A stretch of DNA of 64,000 nt from an uncultured Asticcacaulis sp. (GTDB lineage: Bacteria > Pseudomonadota > Alphaproteobacteria > Caulobacterales > Caulobacteraceae). Position 1 is the stretch's first letter; every line of letters starts with the position of its first letter. The stretch lies in the NCBI GenBank assembly GCA_936940865.1, contig CAKZJB010000082.1, positions 16,341 to 80,340 on the forward strand. The letters run 5' to 3'. The translations under genes were made by a program, and so were the position numbers. Under the pieces are notes generated by a model, which searched no databases, was not told the origin of the DNA, and worked only from the letters and a program-made list of their open reading frames with translations. Positions 8,463 through 17,535 of the stretch are shown here, in pieces.

Positions 8463-10055
8463 ATGGCCGAACGCATCTATCTTTACGACTCCACGCTGCG
8501 CGACGGCGCGCAGGCCCAGGGCATAGACTTTTCCGTGGCCGACAAGCAGGCGATCGCGGCGGCGCTCGACGCCTTCGGCATCGACTATATCGAAGGCGGC
8601 TGGCCCGGCGCGAACCCGACCGACGACGCATTTTTCGGCTCACTTCCGGCAACCAGGCGCTCGAAGATTTCCGCCTTCGGTATGACGCGCCGCGCCGGCC
8701 GCTCGGCGTCCAACGACCCGGGCCTGCAGGACCTGCTGGCGGTCAAGACTCCGACCGTCTGCCTGGTCGGCAAGACCTGGGCCTGGCAGGTCGAGACCGC
8801 GCTCAAGGTCACAACCAGCGAAAACCTGCGCATGATCGGTGACTCGCTGGCTCACATGATCAGCAACGGCCGCGAAGCCCATTTCGACGCCGAACATTTT
8901 TTCGACGGCTATAAAGCCAATCCAGCCTACGCACTCGACGCCCTGAAAGCCGCCCACGACGCCGGCGCGGCCTGGCTGGTCCTGTGCGACACCAATGGCG
9001 GCTCGATGCCGTCGGAAGTCAAACGCATCGTCGCCACGGTGCGCGAGGCCCTGCCCGACGCGAAGCTCGGCATCCACTGCCACAACGACACCGAACAGGC
9101 CGTCGCCAACTCGCTGGCCGCGGTCGAAGCCGGCGTCCGCCAGGTCCAGGGCACGATCAACGGCATCGGCGAGCGCTGCGGCAATGCCAACCTGATCGCC
9201 ATCATCCCGACCCTGATGCTGAAGATGGGCTTCGACACTGGCATCGACGCCGAACAGCTGACGCATATCGGCCAGCTGTCGCGCCTGGTCGACGACCGGC
9301 TGAACCGCGCGCCCAATCGCCATGCCGCCTATGTCGGCGCCAGCGCCTTTGCGCACAAGGGCGGGCTGCACGTCAGCGCCATGGCCAAGGACAGCCGGTC
9401 GTACGAGCATATCGATCCGGCGCTGGTCGGCAACAGCCGCCTGGTCCTGGTGTCGGACAAGGCCGGCCGCGCCAATATCCTCAGCCGCCTGCAACAGATG
9501 GGCATCGAGGTCGCAGCCGACGACGACCACATCGCCGACCTGGTCAAGGCCGTCAAGGACGGCGAAACCGCGGGTTACGCCTATGAAGATGCCAGCGCCA
9601 GCTTCGAGCTGATGGCGCGCGAGCGCCTGGGCCAGCTACCGCACTATTACGACCTGCAGAGCTACCGCGCGCTCAATGAATGCCGCATAGATGCCAGGGG
9701 CAAGCGCTTTACGGTCGCCGAAGCCACGGTGAAGCTCACCGTCGCCGGCCAGCAGGTCATGACGGTCGCCGAAGGCAACGGCCCCGTCAATGCGCTCGAT
9801 GCCGCGCTGCGCAAGGCGCTGGAGCCGCATTATCCGCAGCTCTCGAGCATGCACCTCAACGACTACAAGGTGCGTATCCTCACGCCATCGGAAGCGACGG
9901 CGGCGCTGACCCGCGTCATGATCGAAAGCCGCAACGACGACGGCCAGACCTGGAACACGCTGGGCGTCAGCCACAACGTCATCGACGCGTCCTACAACGC
10001 GCTCTACGACGCCATCACCTACCACCTGATGAAGTCAGGCGCCCGCCGTCAGTAA
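8463..10055 (+). CDS. cimA: (R)-citramalate synthase
   Basis: The 530-aa protein belongs to the alpha-isopropylmalate/homocitrate synthase superfamily. It opens with the signature DSTLRDGAQAQGI, has GIHCHNDTEQAVANSLAA in the barrel, and ends in a LeuA-type allosteric domain (about 390-530). Length and motifs fit CimA, which condenses pyruvate and acetyl-CoA to (R)-citramalate, a threonine-independent entry to isoleucine. The C-terminal domain normally mediates feedback inhibition by isoleucine. It is transcribed alone. Confidence 0.93.
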   Translation: MAERIYLYDSTLRDGAQAQGIDFSVADKQAIAAALDAFGIDYIEGGWPGANPTDDAFFGSLPATRRSKISAFGMTRRAGRSASNDPGLQDLLAVKTPTVCLVGKTWAWQVETALKVTTSENLRMIGDSLAHMISNGREAHFDAEHFFDGYKANPAYALDALKAAHDAGAAWLVLCDTNGGSMPSEVKRIVATVREALPDAKLGIHCHNDTEQAVANSLAAVEAGVRQVQGTINGIGERCGNANLIAIIPTLMLKMGFDTGIDAEQLTHIGQLSRLVDDRLNRAPNRHAAYVGASAFAHKGGLHVSAMAKDSRSYEHIDPALVGNSRLVLVSDKAGRANILSRLQQMGIEVAADDDHIADLVKAVKDGETAGYAYEDASASFELMARERLGQLPHYYDLQSYRALNECRIDARGKRFTVAEATVKLTVAGQQVMTVAEGNGPVNALDAALRKALEPHYPQLSSMHLNDYKVRILTPSEATAALTRVMIESRNDDGQTWNTLGVSHNVIDASYNALYDAITYHLMKSGARRQ

Positions 10056-10057
10056 CC

Positions 10058-10198
10058 CTACGACGGGTAGTGCATGTGGTGGGCCGGATTCTGATCCGTT
10101 TGCGCCGGGGGCGTGTTCGCCGCCGTTCCGGTGGTTTCGCAGGCCGCCAGCATCAGGCTGGCGGCAAGCACGCATCCGGTAATGATGATCCTGGTCAT
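10058..10198 (-). CDS. Small 46-aa lipoprotein
   Basis: The product is a tiny lipoprotein: a signal segment with lipobox LMLAAC is followed by only about 27 polar residues. I moved the start from the track's 10306 to the ATG at 10198, which has a GAGGT ribosome site 6 bases upstream and leaves a textbook type II signal peptide. The mature part (ETTGTAANTPPAQ...) is unstructured. It is encoded convergently just after cimA. Function is unknown. Confidence 0.75.
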   Translation of the reverse strand: MTRIIITGCVLAASLMLAACETTGTAANTPPAQTDQNPAHHMHYPS

Positions 10199-10318
10199 AA
10201 GGCACCTCGCGTCGACAACCCTGTATACTTTTGTACGCCAAAGACGTTCAGCCGGATCGCATCTGCGACTGGACAGCCCCCATTGAAAGGCGCAAGAATT
10301 CTGCACGAGGGGGAAGTT

Positions 10319-10618
10319 ATGGTCTTTGAACTATCGAACCTGTTGCCAGCATTGGCAGTACTGGCAATCGGAACAACGGTTTGCAGCAGCATTTTGGGCC
10401 TGGCCATCCGTTGGCTGATATTGAGTGCCGTCGACCGCGACCGCGTTAATGTCGGTTGGGGGTCGGACGGCACACTGACAAGGCTATGGACATTATCGAA
10501 GCAGAAGGCAGGATCTGCCGGGAGACTTATCCGCATTTATGTCTTAACAGCCTGGGCAACCTACATCCTCATACCGATCGCCGTGGGCGCCATATTCATT
10601 TATGTTCATTCAGGATAA
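10319..10618 (+). CDS. Small membrane protein, 99 aa
   Basis: This is the in-frame end of the long track ORF 9680-10618; the upstream part is a shadow of cimA. The ATG at 10319 follows a purine-rich GAGGGGGAAG ribosome site. The protein has two hydrophobic helices (about residues 6-35 and 72-95) flanking a short basic loop. It is an inner-membrane protein of unknown function with no recognised family. Confidence 0.7.
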   Translation: MVFELSNLLPALAVLAIGTTVCSSILGLAIRWLILSAVDRDRVNVGWGSDGTLTRLWTLSKQKAGSAGRLIRIYVLTAWATYILIPIAVGAIFIYVHSG

Positions 10619-10725
10619 GGCGAACAAACGCGTCTGCATACACGGATAGCCGTACCCGGGAAGCTCTCGCTCATAATCAGCGAGCCGTCAGCGAAAGGCT
10701 CATCCGCTTGGTAGCAGCTGGCAGC

Positions 10726-10769
10726 AGCCCTTCACCCCGTCCCTCAAACGCGATAGTCTTGGTGAAGGG
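10726..10769 (+). promoter_or_regulatory. Hairpin that would cover the ribosome site of the DUF4844-like gene
   Basis: The 9-bp arms CCCTTCACC (10726-10734) and GGTGAAGGG (10761-10769) are perfectly complementary. The right arm contains the GAAGGGAG ribosome site for the ATG at 10780. If formed in RNA, the stem would hide that site, which suggests translational control. Confidence 0.45.
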
Positions 10770-10779
10770 AGAACGCGCC

Positions 10780-11313
10780 ATGAAACGAATACTGCTGATC
10801 GTCGGCGTTCTGGCATTAATTGCCGTTGCGCTGGGCGTCACAGTGCGGGTCCACGCCGCCTTCCCCAAACCGACAGCTGAAATCGTGACGCTCGATGAAA
10901 CCAAGCGCGCCACCCTGTTACGCCTACGCGCCGAAAAGAAGTTCCAGCCCAACGATTATCCACCGCTCGGCTATACCGGAATGGCCACGCCGGAAGACGA
11001 GGCTACAGCCAATACCGCGCTCAACGCTGTTATCGACGGCATCCTGGCGCGACCGGACGGCCCTGTATCGGCCAGGACGGTGACGAACCTGTTCGGAAAG
11101 GCGATGTCGTCTGTGTGGTTGCTGGAAACCGAAGACCGCGACCGCACGCAAGGCTACTTGCTCGAGATCTGGTACATCATGGGGTTCAAGGGCGCGACCG
11201 GGCGCTTCGCCTACGGCTCCTATTTCGGGCGGCCAAAGGGCTATGGCGAACCATTGCCGCCCGGCTGGAGCTCACCCGACCATCCGCGCCCTATTGGCGG
11301 AGCCGCTACTTGA
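10780..11313 (+). CDS. DUF4844-like membrane-anchored or exported protein
   Basis: The 177-aa protein starts with an uncleaved or cleavable hydrophobic segment (about residues 4-26, ending HAAFP). The soluble domain includes LRAEKKFQPNDYPPLGYTGMA and LLETEDRDRTQGYLLEIWYIMGF, which recall the DUF4844 family, usually of unknown function. The track start at 10456 is rejected: the ATG at 10780 has an AGGGAG site. The gene ends by overlapping the 3' end of the convergent flagellin gene by 8 bp. Confidence 0.65.
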   Translation: MKRILLIVGVLALIAVALGVTVRVHAAFPKPTAEIVTLDETKRATLLRLRAEKKFQPNDYPPLGYTGMATPEDEATANTALNAVIDGILARPDGPVSARTVTNLFGKAMSSVWLLETEDRDRTQGYLLEIWYIMGFKGATGRFAYGSYFGRPKGYGEPLPPGWSSPDHPRPIGGAAT

Positions 11314-12133
11314 ACAGGCTCAACAGGAAGCCCTGCGACTGGTTGGCGATGGACAGCGACTGGATCGCCAGCTGCTGCTTGGTCTGCAACGCCTGCAATT
11401 TTGCGCTTTCGGTCGCCATATCCGCGTCGACCAGGTTGCCGATCGAGGCGGTCAGCGTGTCCTGAAGCTTGCCGATGAAGGTGGCGTGCGTATCGAGCGC
11501 CTTGGAGGTCGATCCCAGGCTCGACAGGGCCGAGGACACATTGTTGATCGAACTGTCGATGGTGGTGAGCAGGGCCTGGGCCGAGGTCGCCGTGGAAAAC
11601 GACGCCGTGGCGCCCAGCGTCACGATCGATCCGCCCAGCGACATGTTCTGCGCGGCGACAGTCATGTGGCTGGCGCCGGACGCGTCGGCCAGGGCTGCGA
11701 TCGAGGTGCGCGACCCGTCGATCAGGTTGATGCCGTTGAAGCTGGCATTCGACGCCGTCTTGGTAATCTGGTCGCGGATGGCGTTGAAGTCGGATTGCAG
11801 CGCGTTGCGCGACGTGGTGTCGAGCGACGTGTCCGACGCCGCCAGCGCCTTTTCCTTGAGTTGGGTCAGGAGGTCCGAAATCGACTCGCCGGCGCTCATC
11901 GCAACATCGACGGCAGATGCGGTACGCGACAACGAACCCTTGACGGCGTCGAGCGAACTGACCTTGGCGCGCTGGCTCTGGGCTATGGCGTAGGTGGCGC
12001 CGTCGTCCTTGGCGCTGGCGACCTTCAGACCAGTCGATATCCGGTTCTGGGTCTTCATCAGGTCCGCCGAAATGGCGTTCAGGTTTTGCAGCGCGATCAT
12101 CGCGCCGATATTGGTATTGATGGAAGACGTCAT
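11306..12133 (-). CDS. Flagellin
   Basis: The 275-aa protein has the conserved flagellin N-terminus (SSINTNIGAMIALQNLNAI... NRISTGLKVASAKDDGATYAIAQ) and C-terminus (ALQTKQQLAIQSLSIANQSQGFLLSLFK) joined by a short variable D2/D3-less region. Size and motifs match Caulobacter-type flagellins (FljK/FljM class). The start at 12133 is set by GGAGGG four bases upstream; the track start adds 19 residues. The product is exported by the flagellar type III system to build the filament. No other flagellar gene is adjacent, so it is a satellite copy. The FlmG-like proteins at 48-51 kb might glycosylate it. Confidence 0.93.
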   Translation of the reverse strand: MTSSINTNIGAMIALQNLNAISADLMKTQNRISTGLKVASAKDDGATYAIAQSQRAKVSSLDAVKGSLSRTASAVDVAMSAGESISDLLTQLKEKALAASDTSLDTTSRNALQSDFNAIRDQITKTASNASFNGINLIDGSRTSIAALADASGASHMTVAAQNMSLGGSIVTLGATASFSTATSAQALLTTIDSSINNVSSALSSLGSTSKALDTHATFIGKLQDTLTASIGNLVDADMATESAKLQALQTKQQLAIQSLSIANQSQGFLLSLFK

Positions 12134-12389
12134 TTTGACCCTCCATGATATGTTGCCGGGCGCTGTTTTGCGTCCGGTCGTGTCCATCACCGTAACGCCA
12201 TTATGCCAGAGCAGCCCTAACGGTTGTTAAAGACGGGACTATTTTTCCAATTCGCCCGCGAGTTGACGCGGGCCCGGCCACCGCCGACCGGAACCACGCA
12301 GGGCAAGTGCTGGACCGCCGCCGCGCCTTCATTCACCGATTGCTTAACTCTTTTCGCCTAAAATCCCTGCCAGAAGTCGGGAGCGAACG

Positions 12390-13220
12390 GTGTCGATACG
12401 CGCAAGAATCCTGGTCCTGGTCGGCTGCTTTTCCATCATGGCCCTCGTCGTCACGGGGCTTGGCCTGCAAACCATAGCCGACGACCATCGCACGCTTCAG
12501 GCCTATGACCACGCCTATGACAACGCATTGCGCGCCGAACGGCTCAATCATATCGTCAGCAACGTCGTGATGGAAACACGCGGCCTCTATATCGCCCGCA
12601 GCGATGAGGAATTGCAAGGTTTCGTCAGCGGCCTCAGGCGCAATCTCGACGCGCTCGACCTGGCCCTGAAGCAATGGCAATCGAGCCTGAACCCAAGCGA
12701 ATCCGATCGCCTGGCGGCAATCCAGCAGGATGCCAGGACTTTCATCGCCCTGCGCCGCCAGGTGGCGGACTTTGCCGTCGCGGGCCGGCTGGAAGACGCT
12801 CATGCCCTTTCGACTCAAAATCGGGCCGACCGCATCGCCTTCCAGAACAAGGTGGACGCGATCGTATCGAAGACCGAATCGGACCTCGACACCGCCAGGG
12901 CCGAAACCGAAAAGCGCAATCGCAACCGCGCCACGGTGTTCCTGGTCGCCTGCACCGGCAGCATCCTGGTCCTGCTGGTTGCCGCCTTGTGGCTGGTGAC
13001 ACAGTTTGTGACACGTCCCTTGCGTCAGCTGGCCGCGGCCATAGTACGCACCTCGAAGGGCGACTACGCCGTGCCCCTCCCCGCCGGCGACGGCAAGACC
13101 GAAATCGACGAGGTCTGGCAGGCCCTGTCCGTCCTGAAATCCCAGGCCATCGAAGCCGAACAGCTGCGCCAGGCAGAGCACGAGCGCGAGCTCAAGCTGC
13201 GCGAGATCATGCTGGACTAG
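12390..13220 (+). CDS. HAMP-domain transmembrane receptor-like protein without an output domain
   Basis: The 276-aa protein starts at a GTG after GGGAG. It has a first membrane helix (about residues 7-28), a periplasmic helical bundle of the 4HB chemoreceptor type (about 30-185), a second helix (about 187-207) and a HAMP domain with TRPLRQLAAAI, then a short coiled coil to the stop. Chemoreceptors and kinases of this layout normally continue into a signalling or catalytic domain, which is missing. It may be truncated or act by pairing with another receptor. An orphan terminase gene begins 7 bp beyond its stop, convergently. Confidence 0.75.
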   Translation: MSIRARILVLVGCFSIMALVVTGLGLQTIADDHRTLQAYDHAYDNALRAERLNHIVSNVVMETRGLYIARSDEELQGFVSGLRRNLDALDLALKQWQSSLNPSESDRLAAIQQDARTFIALRRQVADFAVAGRLEDAHALSTQNRADRIAFQNKVDAIVSKTESDLDTARAETEKRNRNRATVFLVACTGSILVLLVAALWLVTQFVTRPLRQLAAAIVRTSKGDYAVPLPAGDGKTEIDEVWQALSVLKSQAIEAEQLRQAEHERELKLREIMLD

Positions 13221-13226
13221 CGGTTT

Positions 13227-14540
13227 TCACCGACCTTTGGCAAACGGATCATAGTCCCGCGACGACGTCCGTTTTACCCCCATCCGCTCGGCCTCGGACT
13301 TCGGCCGCACCGGAAAGGCAAAGGTCAGGGCCAGGGCGTCGCCCAGGTCGGGACTGGCCAAGCCACGCTTCTTGATCTCGTCCTTGGATTCGAGTTGCTT
13401 GCGGCCTTGCGCGTCATAGGCGTAGACCGGCGCCGCCAGGTCCTGCTTCAGGTCGGTACGATCGGGGATGCTGCCCCCGCCCCTCAGCCAGTCGGCCATC
13501 CCGAACCACATCTCGGCGCGCTTGTTGACGTATTGCGCGGACAGCGCCCGCCCGCCGAACGGCACCTCGATTACCGCATAACCGAGCTGGCGCAGGCGAT
13601 CGATGACGCCCGCCCCGTTGCCGGCGTCGACGAAGACCGCATCAGGCCGAAAGCCGTCGATCGCCGCGGCGACCCGGGCCGCCAGCGCCATGTTATCCAG
13701 TCCGCGCAGGACTTCGGGCTCGTGGGCAATCAGTCCCTGGCGGCGAAAGATGACGCTGCGGTCGTCGCCGAAGCGCGCCGGATCGACGCCGATAATGCGC
13801 GGCGCCAATTGGACGTCGGCCGCCGGCACCACGCGCCGCGCCGCGCCCTCCACGTCCGACAGACTGACCAGTTGATCGTCGCCCGCCGCCGAGAAATCGC
13901 ACAGGTATTCGCGCGCGAAACTGGCCTCCGACATGTCGCGCCTGAGGCGCTCGACCTCGTCGGCATCGATCGCCGCCGTGTCGTAGACCGTGTAACGGGC
14001 GCTGTGCCAGTCCGGCAGGCCACGCGCCCGATGGAACAGTTCCGAAAACAGGTTCACCCCCTGCGGCGTGCCGATGAACAGCGCCCAGCCCTTGCGATCG
14101 GACAGGGCCGGCTGGATGACGTCGTTCCAGATTTCCGGCCGGATCTGCGCCACCTCGTCGATGACCACGCCGTCCAGGCGCACGCCGCGCATGGCGTCGG
14201 GATTATCGGCGCCGTAGACGCGGATGACGGCGCCGTTCTTGCGGAAGGTCACCGACAGTTCGGCCTCGCTGACATCGACAAGGCCGTAGCGCCGCAGCGG
14301 CTCGATGCGCGATTTCAGCCGGGCCCAGGCGATGGCCTTTGCCTGCTTGAGATAGGGCGCGACGTAGAAGAACAGGCCGAGGTCGCGGTCGAAGCGCATG
14401 GCCTTGTCGATCAGTTCCATGATGGCCAGTTCGGTCTTGCCGGCCCGGCGGTGGAGGGCATAGACGGTGAAGCGGCGGCGCTTGCGATGACATTCGCGTT
14501 GCCAGTCGCGCGGAAAATAGCCGAGCGAAATGGTCGTCAT
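13227..14540 (-). CDS. Phage terminase large subunit (orphan)
   Basis: The 437-aa protein is a terminase packaging motor. The ATPase part has the variant Walker A HRRAGKTE (about residues 30-37) and Walker B GVVIDEVAQ. The C-terminal RNase-H-like nuclease has IIGVDPARFGDD and VFVDAGNGAGV acidic motifs. The start at 14540 forms an ATGA overlap with the small subunit stop, so the longer 607-aa track ORF is rejected. Length and motifs look intact. No portal, capsid, tail or integrase gene is nearby, so this is a prophage relic or a co-opted pair. Confidence 0.88.
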   Translation of the reverse strand: MTTISLGYFPRDWQRECHRKRRRFTVYALHRRAGKTELAIMELIDKAMRFDRDLGLFFYVAPYLKQAKAIAWARLKSRIEPLRRYGLVDVSEAELSVTFRKNGAVIRVYGADNPDAMRGVRLDGVVIDEVAQIRPEIWNDVIQPALSDRKGWALFIGTPQGVNLFSELFHRARGLPDWHSARYTVYDTAAIDADEVERLRRDMSEASFAREYLCDFSAAGDDQLVSLSDVEGAARRVVPAADVQLAPRIIGVDPARFGDDRSVIFRRQGLIAHEPEVLRGLDNMALAARVAAAIDGFRPDAVFVDAGNGAGVIDRLRQLGYAVIEVPFGGRALSAQYVNKRAEMWFGMADWLRGGGSIPDRTDLKQDLAAPVYAYDAQGRKQLESKDEIKKRGLASPDLGDALALTFAFPVRPKSEAERMGVKRTSSRDYDPFAKGR

Positions 14541-14902
14541 TCTCCGGCCTCCCCCTCGGCGTCCGGCACACCGGTCACCACGGTCACCGTTCCGGTCCGT
14601 GCTTCGGCGATCCGCTTGTCTTCCCAGCCGAAATTGTTGCGAAGATTGAAGATGGTGCCCGTGACGTTGCCGTCGTAGAGCCGGTTTTCGTTGAAGGCCT
14701 CTACCCGCGTCCGCGCCATGGCGATTATGTCGGCATAGTCGCCGTCGGCGGCGTAGTCGATCAGTTGCCGACGATTGAGTCCCAGCGCCATGGCCAGACC
14801 GGTGACGGTGGGCCGGTCGCTGGGCGTGCGGCTGTCGAAATAGGCGTCGATGGCGGCGGATAAGGCGCGCGGCGTGGTGAAGGGTCTTGGTTTCTTCGGC
14901 AT
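14537..14902 (-). CDS. Terminase small subunit-like protein (gp3-type)
   Basis: The 121-aa protein resembles P22 gp3-type DNA-packaging proteins: an N-terminal helix-turn-helix-like segment (LAMALGLNRRQLIDY) and a typical YDGNVTGTIFNLRNNFGWEDK block. It would recognise the packaging start site and load the large subunit. It overlaps the large-subunit gene by 4 bp. Its ribosome site is weak. Nothing phage-like precedes it. Confidence 0.82.
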   Translation of the reverse strand: MPKKPRPFTTPRALSAAIDAYFDSRTPSDRPTVTGLAMALGLNRRQLIDYAADGDYADIIAMARTRVEAFNENRLYDGNVTGTIFNLRNNFGWEDKRIAEARTGTVTVVTGVPDAEGEAGE

Positions 14903-15101
14903 GCCTTTGGCATAGGGCGCGGCACATCAGTTCCGCACAGCATCTCCGGCGGGCTTGCGCCACTCCATGACGCGGAACCACAGCGGCCTGGCGATAGCAG
15001 AAAGCACACAACCTCACATTTCTAAAAACGATGCGTGACACCGGTAGCAATTGCCGTTATGTTGTATCATCCAGGCGGCGGCGGCCGCGACAGGAGGGGA
15101 C

Positions 15102-16853
15102 ATGCAAAAGGGGTATATGGGTGCCGTCATCGCGCTGGCACTGGCGTTCGCATCGACGGCACCGGCCTTCGCCCAGACTTCATCCGGCCCCAGCGTCGTG
15201 GTGCACGGCCAGAGGCCCGTGAAACACCCGCACAAATGGGTCCGCGCCGAAAGCCGGCATTTCGTGGCCTATAGCGACGCTGCCCGTCCCGATGTCGAGA
15301 TGCTGCTGACCAGGATGGAGCGCTTCTGGCTGACGCTGCGCGAATTCTCGCACGCCGACCTCGACGCCCCGGCCGATACCCCGAAACAGGTCCTGTACTA
15401 CCTGGCCGACGAGCAGGCTTTGGGCGAGATCGACCCAAAGACCCCGGACTATGCCATCGGGCTGTATACGACCTGCGCCGACGCGCAAGAGGGCTTCGGC
15501 GTGCACATGTACTATGCCGAACAGCCCAAGCTGGCCCTGGAAAAGCGGCCGGAAAACGAAGGCCTGAGCTATATCTACCAGGCCTATGCCCGCGACTTCT
15601 TCCGCCGCCACGCCACGGCCAACACGCCGCTGTGGTTCGTCGAAGGCTATGCGCAGTATTTCTCGACCGCGCGCTTCGACGGCAACCAGATCGTCGTCGG
15701 CATGGCGCCGAATGCGCTCGGGACACTGCTGCAGCGTCTCGGCGCCGGCTATATGTACAGCCTGAACTATGCCGATGTGCTGGTCGGCAACGACAATGAC
15801 GGCACCAACCAGGCCGGTGCGGCGGGCCTGCGCAACGAGTTCGAGGCGCGGTCGTGGGTGCTGACCCACTGGATCCTGTCCAACAAGGACAATCTCGCCA
15901 AATTCCAGGCCTACCTCCAGGCGGTGAGCGATGGCAAGGACCGTATAAAGGCGTTCAAGGCGACGTTCGGCCTGACGCCCGGCCAGCTCAATCACATCCT
16001 GTGGGCCTATGTGCGCAAGCTCGAAGCCATCAAACTGGCCGTGAAGAGCCTGCCCGACCCCGATATCTCGGTCGCGCAGATGCCGGTCTCGGCCGAGCGT
16101 CTGCTGATGACCGAAGCGGCGCTCAAGGCCTGCCCTTCGGACGCCCGCGGCCAGGACCTGCTGAAGACCGCCCATGACGAAGCGGCCAGATATCCCGGCG
16201 ACGCCTACGCGCAGACTGTGCTGGCGCGCGCCGAGGCCGGCTTCGGCGACGCTGTCCGGGCCAAAACCATCCTCGACTCCCTGATCGCCACATCGCCCCA
16301 GGACGCCGAGCTTTATACGCTGAAAGGCATGGCGCTACTGCGTTCCGGCGCGGCAAGGGATGCGGTCGCTGCCTTCGACAAGGCCGGCGGCCTCGATCCG
16401 AAATCGCCGGTCATCGCCTATTATTTCTCGCTGGCCGAAGCGGAAGTTGCGGGCGGCTTCGACACCGACTCCGCCAATGCCGCCATCGTCGCCTACCTGT
16501 CGGCGCCGCATGTCGACGCCTACGCCTGGCGCGCGGGCCTGGCCTATGCATGGCTCGGCCAAAACAGCGATGCGGCGGCGGCCCTGCGCGTGATGGCCGA
16601 CAATCCGCGCCCCGGCGTCCTGGCCCAACCGGCAAAGGACTGGATCGCCAAACTCAATTCGGCATCGAAATCCGACCTGTCCGCCGCCGCGCTCCAGCCC
16701 CTGCCCTTGCCGCCCAAGGTCCTGGTCACGGCGCGCGAGGACTGGACCTATGCGTCGGCCGACGTGCTGAAGGCGCTCGACCAGGCCATCGCCAACGAAG
16801 AGGCCGCCTCGATCGTCGATCCCTCCGATCCCGACTTCGACAGGAACCACTGA
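15102..16853 (+). CDS. Exported TPR protein with peptidase-MA-like domain
   Basis: The start at 15102 follows a strong AGGAGGGGAC site and exposes a clean Sec signal (ALALAFASTAPAFA). The 583-aa protein has an N-terminal globular domain (about residues 30-330) with WFVEGYAQYFST, reminiscent of DUF1570/peptidase MA-like domains. No full HExxH zinc motif is seen, so catalytic activity is doubtful. TPR-like helical repeats occupy about 330-530. It is probably periplasmic. The track start at 15051 adds residues that do not fit a signal peptide. Confidence 0.78.
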   Translation: MQKGYMGAVIALALAFASTAPAFAQTSSGPSVVVHGQRPVKHPHKWVRAESRHFVAYSDAARPDVEMLLTRMERFWLTLREFSHADLDAPADTPKQVLYYLADEQALGEIDPKTPDYAIGLYTTCADAQEGFGVHMYYAEQPKLALEKRPENEGLSYIYQAYARDFFRRHATANTPLWFVEGYAQYFSTARFDGNQIVVGMAPNALGTLLQRLGAGYMYSLNYADVLVGNDNDGTNQAGAAGLRNEFEARSWVLTHWILSNKDNLAKFQAYLQAVSDGKDRIKAFKATFGLTPGQLNHILWAYVRKLEAIKLAVKSLPDPDISVAQMPVSAERLLMTEAALKACPSDARGQDLLKTAHDEAARYPGDAYAQTVLARAEAGFGDAVRAKTILDSLIATSPQDAELYTLKGMALLRSGAARDAVAAFDKAGGLDPKSPVIAYYFSLAEAEVAGGFDTDSANAAIVAYLSAPHVDAYAWRAGLAYAWLGQNSDAAAALRVMADNPRPGVLAQPAKDWIAKLNSASKSDLSAAALQPLPLPPKVLVTAREDWTYASADVLKALDQAIANEEAASIVDPSDPDFDRNH

Positions 16854-16912
16854 CCCTATGACCAGTGTTGCTTCTTGTGCCGATTGAGATAGGTTATCGC
16901 CCGGGGGTAAGC

Positions 16913-17419
16913 GTGATCCTGTTTCTCGACTATGACGGCGTCTTGCATCCGGACGAGGTGTATACTCGCAATGGAAGGCCTTATCTTGCGGTGGAAGGCA
17001 AGTTGTTCATGTGGGCTCACGTCGTTGAAGATGCCCTCGCCGATTTTCCAGACATACGTATCGTCATTTCTTCGTCCTGGGCGCGATTTCTAGGCTTCAA
17101 ACGCGCGAAGAACGCACTTCCGCGCGCGCTTGCCGCCAGGGTCATCGGCGCAACCTGGCATAGTCACATGAAGTTTCCCGACGACGGGCCACCCCTTCAG
17201 TACCCGGAAACGATGTGGGATCAGATGACGCGGTATGAGCAAATAGAACGATGGGCGAAAAGAGCCGGTATAACCGACTGGATAGCCATCGACGATAACG
17301 ACGAAGGCTGGCCGGAGGCGCTCCGTCACCACTTAATACATACGGTTTCCAATCTCGGGCTCGGCCACGAAAAAGCAGCCCGCGAACTTCGGAGCATCTT
17401 GGCGGGCAGAAATCGCTGA
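16913..17419 (+). CDS. HAD-like phosphatase domain protein
   Basis: The 168-aa protein begins with the HAD motif I strand ILFLDYDGVLHPDE. It then has IRIVISSSW (motif II) and DWIAIDDNDEGWP (motif IV-like). It resembles the HAD domain grouped with 'Swiss Army Knife' RNA-repair proteins. I prefer the GTG at 16913, preceded by GGGGG, over the track start at 16865, because the HAD strand normally begins the protein. It is cytosolic with substrate unknown. Confidence 0.75.
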   Translation: MILFLDYDGVLHPDEVYTRNGRPYLAVEGKLFMWAHVVEDALADFPDIRIVISSSWARFLGFKRAKNALPRALAARVIGATWHSHMKFPDDGPPLQYPETMWDQMTRYEQIERWAKRAGITDWIAIDDNDEGWPEALRHHLIHTVSNLGLGHEKAARELRSILAGRNR

Positions 17420-17535
17420 CATCGACCGCAATCGCCGTCAGCGAACCATGCCAACGCCGCGGCCGTCCGCCCACGCCCGCAGGACGACCATCGCCGCGCC
17501 AGAAGCAATCAGGCTGGCCTGGCTCGCGCCTGATT

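Noticed and set aside
11243-12148. 301-aa plus-strand ORF over the flagellin
   Set aside because: The flagellin on the minus strand has both conserved termini; this frame has no domain.
13395-14678. 427-aa plus-strand ORF
   Set aside because: It is antisense to the terminase large subunit, whose ATPase and nuclease motifs are clear.
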